Source: CAVSEK01 sp963726975
GTDB taxonomy: Bacteria > Actinomycetota > Actinomycetes > Mycobacteriales > SCTD01
Reading direction: 5' to 3'
Length of the DNA: 64,000 nucleotides
NCBI GenBank assembly: GCA_963726975.1
Contig: CAVSEK010000001.1
Location: 1 to 64,000, forward strand
Part shown: one piece after another, positions 15,967 through 24,025 of the stretch
Numbering within the stretch: the first letter of the stretch is position 1
Layout: every line of letters starts with the position of its first letter
The notes under the pieces: generated by a model
Seen by the model: only the letters and a program-made list of their open reading frames with translations
What the model was told of the DNA's origin: nothing
The model's database searches: none
Position numbers and translations under genes: made by a program

Positions 15967-16964
15967 TCACCGGCTCGTCCCGGGGGCCGCCGCCTCGACG
16001 GCGAGGTCGGCCACGACCGCGCGGTGGTCGGTCCCGGGCAGCCGGACCGTCCGCACGTCCAGGACCTCCACCCGGGCCCCCCCGCCGTCCCGGACGAGGA
16101 CGTGGTCGAGCTGCAGCAGCGGCGCGGCGGCCGGCCAGGTGCGGGCGAGCCCCCGGCCCCGCTCGTCGGCCGCGTCGCGCAGCCCGGCGTCGAGCAGCCT
16201 GCGGAAGGCCCCTGGTCGCGGTCGCCGTTGAGGTCGCCGAGGACGACGAGCGGGCCCTCGACCGCGGCGCTCTCGTCGGCCAGCTCGCGCAGCGACGAGC
16301 GCCAGGCGGGCTCGAGGACCCAGAGCGGCGGGAGGGGGTGACCGGCGAGCACGCGCAGCGCCACCCCGCCGACCTGCACGGTCGCCCGGGGCAGGACCCG
16401 GGCGTCGCCCTGCCGGGTGGTCACGTCGGTCAGGGGCAGCCGGCTGAGCAGGCCGACGGTCTCGGCGCCGCCGTCGGCGACGCGCACCTGGTGGGGCAGG
16501 TCCGCGAGCAGCCCCGACGCCCGCAGCCCGGCCACCCCGGCCGCCGCCAGCTCCGGGACGACGAGCACGTCGAGGTCCAGCGACCGCAGCGCCCGACCGG
16601 TGGCCTCGGGCTCCCGGTTGAGCACGTAGAGGTTGGCGACCCCGACCCGCAGCCGGGGCGCGGAGCGGGCGGCCGCGCTCAGCGGCACCGACGTGAGCGC
16701 CGGCAGCACGACGAGCACGTGCGCGGCCACGAGCGCCGCGGCCGACGCGGCGACGACCCGGTCGCGCCGCAGCAGCCCGACGAGCAGCGCCGGCCAGGCC
16801 GGCAGCAGCACCAGCGGCAGCAGCCCGACGAGGAAGACGGTCAGCGTGCCGCGCTCACCCCCGGCCAGCCGCAGCACCGCCAGACACCCCAGCAGCAGCA
16901 GGACCACGCGCAGCAGCGCCCGGCGACGGCTCAGCGGGACCCCGCCCGTCCGTCCGTCCGGCAC
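15967..16964 (-). pseudogene. Membrane-anchored endonuclease/exonuclease/phosphatase family protein, frameshifted
   Basis: EEP-superfamily protein with about three N-terminal membrane helices (~8-85), then the catalytic fold: RVGVANLYVLN, VVPEL and the GDLNGDRD metal/catalytic motif. After DQGP (near 16207-16213) the frame is lost. The remaining expected motifs, LDHVLVRD and LPGTDHRAVVADL, lie in another frame and end at 15967. The span is one base short of a multiple of three, consistent with one lost G in a four-G run, and the restored protein would be ~332 aa. As sequenced, the broken frame runs on into iclR by chance and gives a false fusion. Substrate unknown. Confidence 0.8.
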
Positions 16965-17027
16965 CCGCGGAGCCTGCCACCCGTGGGGCGGACGCACCTG
17001 CCGGGGGGACGGTCGCGGGGCGCCGCA

Positions 17028-17033
17028 TAGGGT
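17028..17033 (+). promoter_or_regulatory. -10 box TAGGGT for a leaderless gene
   Basis: TAGGGT ends seven bases before the ATG at 17041, placing the transcript start at about the start codon. No clear -35 is seen. Confidence 0.5.
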
Positions 17034-17040
17034 CCCGGCC

Positions 17041-17901
17041 ATGAAGGTCGCCTTCCTCGGTCTGGGCCGCATGGGCGTCGCGATGTCGCGGCACCTCGTC
17101 GACGGGCACGACCTGCGCGTGTGGAACCGCTCCCCCGGCAAGGCCGGGCCGCTCGTCGAGGCCGGCGCCACCGAGGCCGGCTCGGTGCGCGAGGCGGTCG
17201 AGGGCGTCGACGCCGTGGTCCTCATGCTGTCCGGGCCGCCGTCCGTGCAGGCCGTGCTCGACGACGTCGCGGACGCCGCGCCCGAGGGCGCGCTGCTCGT
17301 CAACTGCACCACCGTCGGCCCGTCGGACGCGCGGTCGTACGCCTCGACGGCCTCCCGGCTGCGCTACGTCGACGCGCCGGTCGCGGGGTCCACCGCGCCG
17401 GCGACGCAGGGCACGCTCGGGGTCCTCGGCGGCGCCGCCGAGCAGGACTGGACCGACGCCCTGCCGCTGCTGCACGCCTTCGGCGACCCGGACAAGGTCC
17501 GCCGGGTCGGCGCGGTCGGAGCCGGCAGCGCCACGAAGCTGTGCAACAACCTGGCCCTCGGCTTCACCATCGCCGGGGTCGGCGAGGCGCTGCGGCTCGG
17601 CAAGGACCTCGGGCTCGACCGGGCCGAGCTGCTCGACGTGCTCGCCGGCACCCCGCTGGGGGGCATGGTCGGCTACAAGCGCGCGATGCTCGACAGCGAG
17701 GACTACACCGGCACGACCTTCTCGCTGGACCTGCTCGCCAAGGACCTCGACCTGGCCGTCACCGCCGCCGAGTCCGACCTGCCGGTCACGGCAGCGGTGC
17801 TGCGGGCCGCGCGCAGCGCCCTCGACGCCGGGCACTCCGGCGAGGACTTCGCGGCGCTCGCCGGGCACCTCGCCGACGAGGGCCGCGCCGACTCGTACTG
17901 A
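17041..17901 (+). CDS. NAD(P)-dependent beta-hydroxyacid dehydrogenase
   Basis: 286 aa, 3-hydroxyisobutyrate / tartronate-semialdehyde reductase superfamily. It has an N-terminal Rossmann motif (AFLGLGRMGVAMSRHL), the substrate-binding loop DAPVAGSTAPATQGTL and the catalytic lysine in GAGSATKLCNN (~res 163), then a helical C-domain. A role with glyoxylate metabolism (tartronate semialdehyde reductase, GlxR) is possible given the nearby aceB/iclR, but it is on the opposite strand and the subfamily cannot be assigned. It has no ribosome site and starts seven bases after a TAGGGT box. Confidence 0.85.
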   Translation: MKVAFLGLGRMGVAMSRHLVDGHDLRVWNRSPGKAGPLVEAGATEAGSVREAVEGVDAVVLMLSGPPSVQAVLDDVADAAPEGALLVNCTTVGPSDARSYASTASRLRYVDAPVAGSTAPATQGTLGVLGGAAEQDWTDALPLLHAFGDPDKVRRVGAVGAGSATKLCNNLALGFTIAGVGEALRLGKDLGLDRAELLDVLAGTPLGGMVGYKRAMLDSEDYTGTTFSLDLLAKDLDLAVTAAESDLPVTAAVLRAARSALDAGHSGEDFAALAGHLADEGRADSY

Positions 17902-17907
17902 CGGCTC

Positions 17908-18909
17908 CTAGACCGCGAGGACGAGCTTGCCGACGTTCTCGCCGGCGAAGAGCTTGAGCAGCGCCGACGGGAACGCCCGCACGCCGCCCTCGACGACGGT
18001 CTCGCGCGACACCAGCCGGCCCTCGCGCAGCCAGCCCGCCATCTCCTGCAGCGCCTCGCCGTAGCGGTCGGCGTAGTCGAAGACGACGAAGCCCTCCATC
18101 CGGGCCCGGTTGACGAGCAGCGACATGTAGTTGCTGGGCCCGCGCATGCCGCCGTCGGCGTTGTACTGGCTGATCGCGCCGCACAGCACCACGCGGCCGT
18201 GCATCGCCAGGCCCGGCAGCACCGTGTCGAGGACGTCGCCGCCGACGTTGTCGAAGTAGACGTCGATGCGGTCCGGCGCCTCCCGGCGCAGCCCGGCCTT
18301 GAGGTCGCCGCTCTTGTAGTCCAGGCAGGCGTCGAAGCCGAGCTCCTCGACGACGGTGCGGCACTTGTCCTCGCCGCCGGCGATCCCGACGACCCGGCAG
18401 CCCTTGGCCTTCGCGATCTGCCCGGCGACGCTGCCGGTGGCGCCGGCGGCGCCGGACACCACGACCGTCTCGCCCTCCTCCGGGCGGCCGACCTCGAGCA
18501 GGCCGAAGTAGGCGGTCAGGCCGGTCATGCCGAGCGTGCCGAGGTAGGTCGGCAGCGGGGCGGCGTCCGGCGACACGGCCTGCACGCCCTTGCCGTCGCT
18601 CACGGCGTACTCCTGCACGCCGGTGGTCGCCACGACGTGCGAGCCCTCGGCGAAGCGCGGGTGGCGGCTCGCGACGACCTCGCCGACCACGCCGGCGCGC
18701 ATGACCTCGCCGATCCCGACGGGCGGGATGTAGGACCGGCCCTCGTTCATCCAGCCGCGCATCGCCGGGTCGAGCGAGACGTAGCGGGTCCGCAGCACGA
18801 ACTCGCCGTCCTGGGGCTCGGGAACCGGCTCGGTCGTGATGTCCCAGACCTCGTCGGTGGGCATCCCGCTGGGACGGCGGGCGAGGCGGACCTGCGTGTT
18901 GTCGGTCAT
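17908..18909 (-). CDS. NADP-dependent medium-chain oxidoreductase (zinc-free, CurA-like)
   Basis: 333 aa. MDR-family reductase of the leukotriene B4 12-hydroxydehydrogenase/CurA type. It opens with QVRLARRPSGMPTDEVWDI, has the YVSLDPAMRGWM signature of this subfamily, a Rossmann segment GAAGATGSVAGQIAKAKG and FDNVGGDVLD. It probably reduces double bonds of enones with NADPH. It lacks the cysteine cluster of zinc alcohol dehydrogenases. GGGAGGG lies upstream of the ATG at 18909. It converges on the upstream dehydrogenase gene with only six bases between stops. Confidence 0.9.
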   Translation of the reverse strand: MTDNTQVRLARRPSGMPTDEVWDITTEPVPEPQDGEFVLRTRYVSLDPAMRGWMNEGRSYIPPVGIGEVMRAGVVGEVVASRHPRFAEGSHVVATTGVQEYAVSDGKGVQAVSPDAAPLPTYLGTLGMTGLTAYFGLLEVGRPEEGETVVVSGAAGATGSVAGQIAKAKGCRVVGIAGGEDKCRTVVEELGFDACLDYKSGDLKAGLRREAPDRIDVYFDNVGGDVLDTVLPGLAMHGRVVLCGAISQYNADGGMRGPSNYMSLLVNRARMEGFVVFDYADRYGEALQEMAGWLREGRLVSRETVVEGGVRAFPSALLKLFAGENVGKLVLAV

Positions 18910-18982
18910 GCGGCCCACCCTCCCACGGCGGGGCAGGGGGCCGGCCCGGGCTCGTCCGGCGGGCCGTCGCCGTCCGGGGCGG

Positions 18983-20224
18983 TCAGCCGCGCACGTGCCC
19001 GTCGCCGGTGACGACGTACGTGGTGCTGGTGAGCTCCGGCAGCCCCATGGGCCCGCGGGCGTGCAGCTTCTGCGTGGAGATCCCGATCTCGGCGCCGAAG
19101 CCGAACTCGCCGCCGTCGGTGAAGCGGGTGGACGCGTTGACCATCACCGCGGCGCTGTCGAGCCGGCTGATGAAGCGCTGCGACGACGAGACCGAGCGCG
19201 TCACGATCGCCTCGGTGTGGCCGCTCCCCCACCGCCTGATGTGGTCGGTCGCGGCCTCGAGGGAGTCGACGACGCCGACGGCGAGGTCGAGCGAGAGGTA
19301 CTCCGCCGCCCAGTCGTCGTCGCCGGCCGGGGTGCTCACGGACAGCAGGGCCGCGGCCCGCTCGTCGGCGTGCAGCCGTACGCCCTCGAGCGCCTTCTCG
19401 ACCCGCGGCAGGAACTCCGCCGCGACCGCCTCGTGGACCAGCAGCGTCTCGGCGGCGTTGCACACCGAGGGCCGGGTGGTCTTGGCGTCGACGACGATCG
19501 CGACGGCCATGTCGAGGTCGGCCTCGGCGTCGACGTAGACGGTGCAGTTGCCGACGCCGGTCTCGATGACCGGCACCAGCGAGCCCTCGACGACGGCGGA
19601 GATGAGGCCGGCGCCGCCGCGCGGGATGAGCACGTCGACCAGCCCGCGCGCCTGCATGAGCTCCTGCACGCTGCTGCGGTCGGTGCCGGGCACGAGCTGG
19701 ACGCTGTCCCCGGGCAGGCCGGCCGCGGTGGCGGCGGTGGCCAGCACCTCGACGAGCACCTCGTTGGAGCGGTAGGCACTGGCGCTGCCGCGCAGCAGCA
19801 CGGCGTTGCCGCTCTTGACGCACAGCCCGGCGGCGTCGGCGGTGACGTTGGGCCGGGCCTCGTAGACGATGCCGACGACGCCGAGCGGGACGCGCACCTG
19901 CCGCAGCTCGAGGCCGTTGGGCAGCCGCGACCCGCGCACGACCTCGCCGACCGGGTCGGGCAGACCGGCGACGTGGCGCAGCCCGTCGGCCATCGCCCGC
20001 ACCCGCTGCTCGGTCAGGGCCAGCCGGTCGAGCTGAGCCGCCGCGGTGCCGCCCTCCCGCGCCGCCGCCACGTCCTGAGCGTTGGCGGCCAGCACCTCGG
20101 CGCTGCGCGCGACGAGCGCGTCCGCCATGGCGTGCAGGGCGGCGTCCTTGACGGCGCGCGGCAGCGGGGCGAGCCCGGCTGCGGCCGTACGGGCACGTCG
20201 GGCGACCTCGAGGACCTCGCTCAT
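18983..20224 (-). CDS. proA: Glutamate-5-semialdehyde dehydrogenase
   Basis: 413 aa. ProA reduces gamma-glutamyl phosphate to the semialdehyde in proline synthesis. Seen: RVPLGVVGIVYEARPNVTADAAGLCVKSGNAVLLRGS, the catalytic cysteine in TTRPSVCNAAETLLVH and the C-terminal FTDGGEFGFGAEIGISTQKLHARGPMG. It is separated from proB by one small gene. The ATG at 20224 is preceded seven bases upstream by TACCCT and no ribosome site, so a leaderless transcript separate from proB is possible. Confidence 0.96.
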   Translation of the reverse strand: MSEVLEVARRARTAAAGLAPLPRAVKDAALHAMADALVARSAEVLAANAQDVAAAREGGTAAAQLDRLALTEQRVRAMADGLRHVAGLPDPVGEVVRGSRLPNGLELRQVRVPLGVVGIVYEARPNVTADAAGLCVKSGNAVLLRGSASAYRSNEVLVEVLATAATAAGLPGDSVQLVPGTDRSSVQELMQARGLVDVLIPRGGAGLISAVVEGSLVPVIETGVGNCTVYVDAEADLDMAVAIVVDAKTTRPSVCNAAETLLVHEAVAAEFLPRVEKALEGVRLHADERAAALLSVSTPAGDDDWAAEYLSLDLAVGVVDSLEAATDHIRRWGSGHTEAIVTRSVSSSQRFISRLDSAAVMVNASTRFTDGGEFGFGAEIGISTQKLHARGPMGLPELTSTTYVVTGDGHVRG

Positions 20225-20231
20225 GGCCGCC

Positions 20232-20237
20232 AGGGTA
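20232..20237 (-). promoter_or_regulatory. -10 box TACCCT for leaderless proA
   Basis: TACCCT on the minus strand lies seven bases before the proA ATG. Confidence 0.45.
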
Positions 20238-20244
20238 CGGCGGG

Positions 20245-20502
20245 TCAGGCGCCCCGGGCGTCCTCCGCGGACTCCACGCCGAGCACCGCGCGCAGCGCCG
20301 CCTCCTGGTCGGGCGCGCGGGTCGGGCCGTCGACGTCGGGCAGGTCGGGCAGCAACCCGGCCGAGACGGACCCGACCCAGGTGCAGCCGCCCTCGAGCCG
20401 GCCGACCTCGTAGAGGTCGCCGGCCCGGCGCAGCAGGTGGTCGCCGGACCCGGCCTCGGGGGCGGAGTCGGTGCCGGCGGGGACGATCCAGACGGTGGCC
20501 AT
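20245..20502 (-). CDS. Small hypothetical protein between proB and proA
   Basis: 85 aa, not recognised. It is soluble with no membrane segment, and has an acidic C-terminal half after CTWVGSVSAGLLPDLPDVDGP. It lies nine bases after proB and 20 before proA on the same strand. Start (ATG, 20502), size and codon use fit a real gene. No function can be inferred beyond possible co-expression with proline synthesis. Confidence 0.55.
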   Translation of the reverse strand: MATVWIVPAGTDSAPEAGSGDHLLRRAGDLYEVGRLEGGCTWVGSVSAGLLPDLPDVDGPTRAPDQEAALRAVLGVESAEDARGA

Positions 20503-20511
20503 GCCGCCGCC

Positions 20512-21618
20512 CTACCCGCGTCCCGGCAGGGAAGACCTCGCCAGCACGACCAGGTCGTCGCGGTGGACCGCCTCGCGCAGCCCCAGCTCCCGGGTCGAGC
20601 GGCCGAGCAGCTCCGGCAGCTCGGTCGCGTCGTACGCCGACAGGCCCCGGGCGACGGGCCGCCCTCCCGGGTCGCACAGCTCGACCGGGTCGCCGGCGGC
20701 GAAACCGCCCTCCACACCGGTGATCCCGGCCGGGAGCAGCGAGCTGCCGCGCTCGACGACCGCCCGGACGGCGCCCTCGTCGAGCAGCAGCCGGCCGGCC
20801 GGGGCGGAGGCGTGCGCGAGCCAGAGCAGCCGCGCGCTGCGGCGCACCCCCGTCGGCTCGAAGGACGTGCCGGTGCGGCCGTCGAGCACCTGGGCGGCCA
20901 GCGCCGCCGAGCCCAGCAGCACCGGGACGCCGGCGGCGGTGGCGATCCGGGCCGCGTCGACCTTGCTCGCCATGCCGCCGCTGCCCAGGCCGGCCGTGCC
21001 GGCGCCGCCGACCACGACCCCGGCCAGGTCGGCCTCGCCGCGGACCTGCTCGACGAGCCGGGTGCCGGGCTCGCGCGGGTCGCCGTCGTACAGCCCGTCC
21101 ACGTCGGACAGCAGCACGAGGGCGTCCGCGCGCACCAGGTGGGCGACGAGCGCGGCGAGCCGGTCGTTGTCCCCGAACCGGATCTCGGCGGTCGCGACGG
21201 CGTCGTTCTCGTTGACGACCGGCAGGACGCCGAGGGCCAGGAGCCGGTCCAGCGTGGTCTGAGCGTTGCGGTAGTGCGACCGGCGGACGACGTCGTCGGC
21301 GGTGAGCAGGACCTGCCCGACGGTGCGGCCGTGGCGGGCGAAGGCGGTGGCGTACGCCTGCACGAGCAGCGACTGGCCCACCGACGCGGCGGCCTGCTGG
21401 GTGGCCAGGTCGCGCGGGCGGCGGGGCAGGCCCAGCGGCGCGAGACCGGCGGCGATCGCTCCGGAGGAGACGAGCACCACCTGCGCGGCGCGGGCGGCGA
21501 GCACGTCGACCAGCGCGCGCAACCGCTCCGGGTCGAGCCCGCCCTGCGCGGTCGTGAGCGAGCTCGAGCCGACCTTGACGACGACCCGCCGAGCGCCCCG
21601 GACCGCCTCTCGGGTCAC
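20512..21618 (-). CDS. proB: Glutamate 5-kinase
   Basis: 368 aa. An amino-acid kinase domain (RVVVKVGSSSLT, VLVSSGAIAAG, VVNENDAVATAEIRFGDNDRLAALVA, LLSDVDGLY, GSGGMASKVDAARIA) is followed by a C-terminal PUA domain (~280-350), the usual ProB form. It catalyses the ATP-dependent, proline-inhibited first step of proline synthesis. Its GTG overlaps the obgE stop by four bases, so the two are translationally coupled. Confidence 0.96.
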   Translation of the reverse strand: MTREAVRGARRVVVKVGSSSLTTAQGGLDPERLRALVDVLAARAAQVVLVSSGAIAAGLAPLGLPRRPRDLATQQAAASVGQSLLVQAYATAFARHGRTVGQVLLTADDVVRRSHYRNAQTTLDRLLALGVLPVVNENDAVATAEIRFGDNDRLAALVAHLVRADALVLLSDVDGLYDGDPREPGTRLVEQVRGEADLAGVVVGGAGTAGLGSGGMASKVDAARIATAAGVPVLLGSAALAAQVLDGRTGTSFEPTGVRRSARLLWLAHASAPAGRLLLDEGAVRAVVERGSSLLPAGITGVEGGFAAGDPVELCDPGGRPVARGLSAYDATELPELLGRSTRELGLREAVHRDDLVVLARSSLPGRG

Positions 21619-23126
21619 CGGGGGTCGCTGCCCGCGTCCTGCGGGTCGGCGTCGGGCTCGATGTCGGGCTCGGGCTCGGGCTCGATGTCGGGCTCGGGCT
21701 CGGGCTCGTCGAGGGTGATGTCGAGGCCGAGCCGCTCGGCGCGGCGCAGGTCCTTGGCGAACCGCCGCTCCGTGGCCCGGGTGCGGGTGTCGCGCTCCAG
21801 GCGCAGGTCGGCGCCGCGGGTGGTGGACACGAAGTCCTCGAGCTGCGCGGGCTGCCAGTCGAAGCCGACCTCGCCGATCGTCACCCAGGCGCCGGGCTCG
21901 GCCCCGGCATCGGCCAGCGCCTTCTCCACGCCGAGCCGGGCCAGCCGGTCGGCGAGGTAGCCGACGGCCTCGTCGTTGGTGAAGTCGGTCTGCTGCACCC
22001 AGCGCTCGGGCTTGCTGCCGCGCACGACGAAGCCCTCACCGCCCCGCTCGACGGTGAAGCCGGCCTCGTCGACGGCGCGGGGGCGCAGCACGATGCGGGT
22101 GGCCTCCTCCACCGGGCGCGCGGCGCGGTCCTGCTCGACGAGGCGCGACAGCGCGAAGGTCAGCTCGCGCAGCCCCGCACGGCTCACGGCCGAGACCTCG
22201 TGGACCTCCAGCCCCCGCGCCTCGAGCTCGGGCCGCACGAGGTCGGCGAGCTCGCGGGCCTCGGGGACGTCGGTCTTGTTGAGCACGACGAGCCGGGGGC
22301 GGTCGGACAGCGAGGTCTTGTACTGCTCGAGCTCGGCCTCCAGCACCTCCAGGTCGGTGAGCGGGTCGCGGCCGGGCTCCAGGGTCGCGCAGTCGACGAC
22401 GTGCACGAGCACCGCGCAGCGCTCGACGTGCCGCAGGAACTCCAGGCCCAGCCCCTTGCCCTGGGCGGCGCCGGGGATGAGCCCGGGCACGTCGGCGATC
22501 GTGAAGACGCTGCCGCCGGCCTCGACGACGCCCAGGTTGGGCACCAGCGTCGTGAAGGGGTAGTCGGCGATCTTCGGGCGGGCCGCGGACAGCGCCGCGA
22601 CGAGGCTGGACTTGCCCGCGCTGGGGAAGCCGACGAGCGCCACGTCGGCGACGCTCTTGAGCTCGAGCACGACGTCGCGCACCTCGCCCGGCTCGCCGAG
22701 CAGCGCGAAGCCCGGGGCCTTGCGCTTGGTCGTCGCGAGGCTGGCGTTGCCGAGCCCCCCGCGGCCGCCGCGGGCGACGACGTAGCGGCTGCCCTCGCCC
22801 ACCAGGTCGGCGAGCTGGCGCCCCTCGGGGTCGGTGACCACCGTGCCGTCGGGCACCGGCAGCACGAGGGTCTCCCCCGTGGCGCCGTGCCGCAGGTCGC
22901 CCTGGCCGGCCCGGCCGCTGACGGCCTTCTGGTGCGGGTGGAAGTGGTAGTCGAGCAGCGTCGTGGTGTTGTGGTCCACGACGAGCACGACGTCACCGCC
23001 GGAGCCGCCGTCAGCGCCGTCGGGGCCGCCGAGCGGCTTGAACTTCTCGCGGCGGACGCTGGCGCAGCCGTGGCCGCCGTCGCCGGCGGCGACGTGCAGC
23101 ACGACGCGGTCGACGAACGTGGTCAC
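21615..23126 (-). CDS. obgE: GTPase Obg
   Basis: 503 aa. A glycine-rich Obg fold (1-~158), the GTPase domain (GFPSAGKSSL, TIADVPGLIPGA, LNKTDV) and a C-terminal OCT domain (~345-425). Obg is a ribosome-associated GTPase in 50S assembly and stress signalling. The C-terminus ends in an acidic tail with the unit EPEPEPDI nearly duplicated, coded by a 24-bp tandem repeat at 21659-21706. This tail is not part of the conserved core and its length may vary between strains. The GTG at 23126 has AGGAC upstream. Confidence 0.96.
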   Translation of the reverse strand: MTTFVDRVVLHVAAGDGGHGCASVRREKFKPLGGPDGADGGSGGDVVLVVDHNTTTLLDYHFHPHQKAVSGRAGQGDLRHGATGETLVLPVPDGTVVTDPEGRQLADLVGEGSRYVVARGGRGGLGNASLATTKRKAPGFALLGEPGEVRDVVLELKSVADVALVGFPSAGKSSLVAALSAARPKIADYPFTTLVPNLGVVEAGGSVFTIADVPGLIPGAAQGKGLGLEFLRHVERCAVLVHVVDCATLEPGRDPLTDLEVLEAELEQYKTSLSDRPRLVVLNKTDVPEARELADLVRPELEARGLEVHEVSAVSRAGLRELTFALSRLVEQDRAARPVEEATRIVLRPRAVDEAGFTVERGGEGFVVRGSKPERWVQQTDFTNDEAVGYLADRLARLGVEKALADAGAEPGAWVTIGEVGFDWQPAQLEDFVSTTRGADLRLERDTRTRATERRFAKDLRRAERLGLDITLDEPEPEPDIEPEPEPDIEPDADPQDAGSDPR

Positions 23127-23164
23127 GGGGTGTCCTGTCGGGGTCGGGTGCGGGAGGGCGGGAA

Positions 23165-23236
23165 GCACGAAGGGCGGTCCGGCGAGGCCGGCCGCCCTGT
23201 CGTGCGGGTGCGGGGCGCGGCGTGCCGCGGCCCCGC
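23165..23236 (-). terminator. Two hairpins between rpmA and obgE
   Basis: Directly after the rpmA stop is GCGGGGCGCGGC/GCCGCGGCCCCGC (23210-23236, one bulge). It is followed by a longer stem GCACGA-AGGGCGG / CCGCCCT-(g)-TCGTGC (23165-23205). These probably end or attenuate the rplU-rpmA transcript before obgE. Confidence 0.65.
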
Positions 23237-23240
23237 GACG

Positions 23241-23513
23241 TCAGGAGACGCCGGCCGGGACCTCCACCGGGACGATGCTGATGGTCTTGCGGCCCCGCTT
23301 GAGGCCGAAGGTCACCGCACCGGCGGCGAGGGCGAACAGCGTGTCGTCCTTGCCGCGGCCGACGAGGTCACCGGGGTGGAAGTGCGTCCCCCGCTGCCGG
23401 ACGATGATCTCGCCGGACTTGACGACCTGGCCGCCGAAGCGCTTGACGCCGAGGCGCTGCGCGTTGGAGTCGCGACCGTTGCGCGAGGAGCTCGCGCCCT
23501 TCTTGTGAGCCAT
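23241..23513 (-). CDS. rpmA: 50S ribosomal protein L27
   Basis: 90 aa. Typical L27 start MAHKKGASSSRNGRDSNAQR, then GVKRFGGQVVKSGEIIVRQRGTHFHPG. The short actinobacterial form has no N-terminal pro-peptide. It lies 11 bases after rplU. Confidence 0.98.
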   Translation of the reverse strand: MAHKKGASSSRNGRDSNAQRLGVKRFGGQVVKSGEIIVRQRGTHFHPGDLVGRGKDDTLFALAAGAVTFGLKRGRKTISIVPVEVPAGVS

Positions 23514-23524
23514 GGCGCTCTCCT

Positions 23525-23869
23525 CTACTTCGCGGTGCTGACGGGGGCGGAGCTGCTGGCGCCGGTCTCGATGCCGGTGACCCGCACCTGGGTGAGGGAC
23601 TGGCGGTGACCGATGCGCTTCTTGTAGCCGCTCTTGTTCTTGTACTTCAGGATGCGCAGCTTCGGGCCCTTGGTCTGGGCCACCACCTCACCGCGGACGG
23701 TGACGCCGGCCAGCTCCTGCGCGTCGGTCGTGACGGTCGAGCCGTCGACGACCAGCAGCGCGGGCAGGTCGACGGAGGCGCCGGGCGCGCCGACGACCTT
23801 CTCGACCTCCAGGACGTCACCGACGGCGACCTTGTACTGCTTGCCGCCGGTCTTGACGATGGCGTACAC
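23525..23869 (-). CDS. rplU: 50S ribosomal protein L21
   Basis: 114 aa. The family start is YAIVKTGGKQYKVAVGDVLEVEK, and the rRNA-contact region KNKSGYKKRIGHRQSLTQVRVTGI is near the end. The GTG at 23869 follows GAGGAGC. The short C-terminal tail beyond the usual ~103 residues is Ser/Ala rich. First gene of the rplU-rpmA(-obgE) unit. Confidence 0.97.
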   Translation of the reverse strand: MYAIVKTGGKQYKVAVGDVLEVEKVVGAPGASVDLPALLVVDGSTVTTDAQELAGVTVRGEVVAQTKGPKLRILKYKNKSGYKKRIGHRQSLTQVRVTGIETGASSSAPVSTAK

Positions 23870-23968
23870 GGGGGAGCTCCTCGCTGGCACGGAGTGCCGC
23901 ATGGCACGGGCGGGCTGCGCGCGGGGCGCGCGGCGTGGGCACGTCTCGGACGTGACCGTACGACCCTA
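23870..23968 (-). promoter_or_regulatory. rplU promoter and structured leader
   Basis: TAGGGT (23963-23968, minus) is the best -10 candidate and implies a leader of ~85 nt. Near its 5' end is CACGTC-TCG-GACGTG (23940-23954). Closer to the gene, the segment GTGCC (23894-23898) can pair with GGCAC on either side (23886-23890 or 23903-23907), giving mutually exclusive 5-bp hairpins. This could allow L21 autoregulation, but the stems are short. Confidence 0.35.
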
Positions 23969-24003
23969 CCGGACGACCCGGGCGGCGGGCCCGGGTCGTC
24001 CGG
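23969..24003 (-). terminator. Strong terminator downstream of rne
   Basis: Perfect 15-bp stem CCGGACGACCCGGGC / GCCCGGGTCGTCCGG with a 5-nt loop, extendable by outer arms CGTACGACC/GGTCGTACG. It lies 22 bases past the corrected rne stop and before the rplU promoter. Confidence 0.85.
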
Positions 24004-24025
24004 TCGTACGGGTCGGCAGCAGCGG

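Noticed and set aside
15186..17312. EEP-IclR fusion protein
   Set aside because: Produced by a frameshift in the EEP gene; the true EEP stop is at 15967 and iclR starts at 15959.
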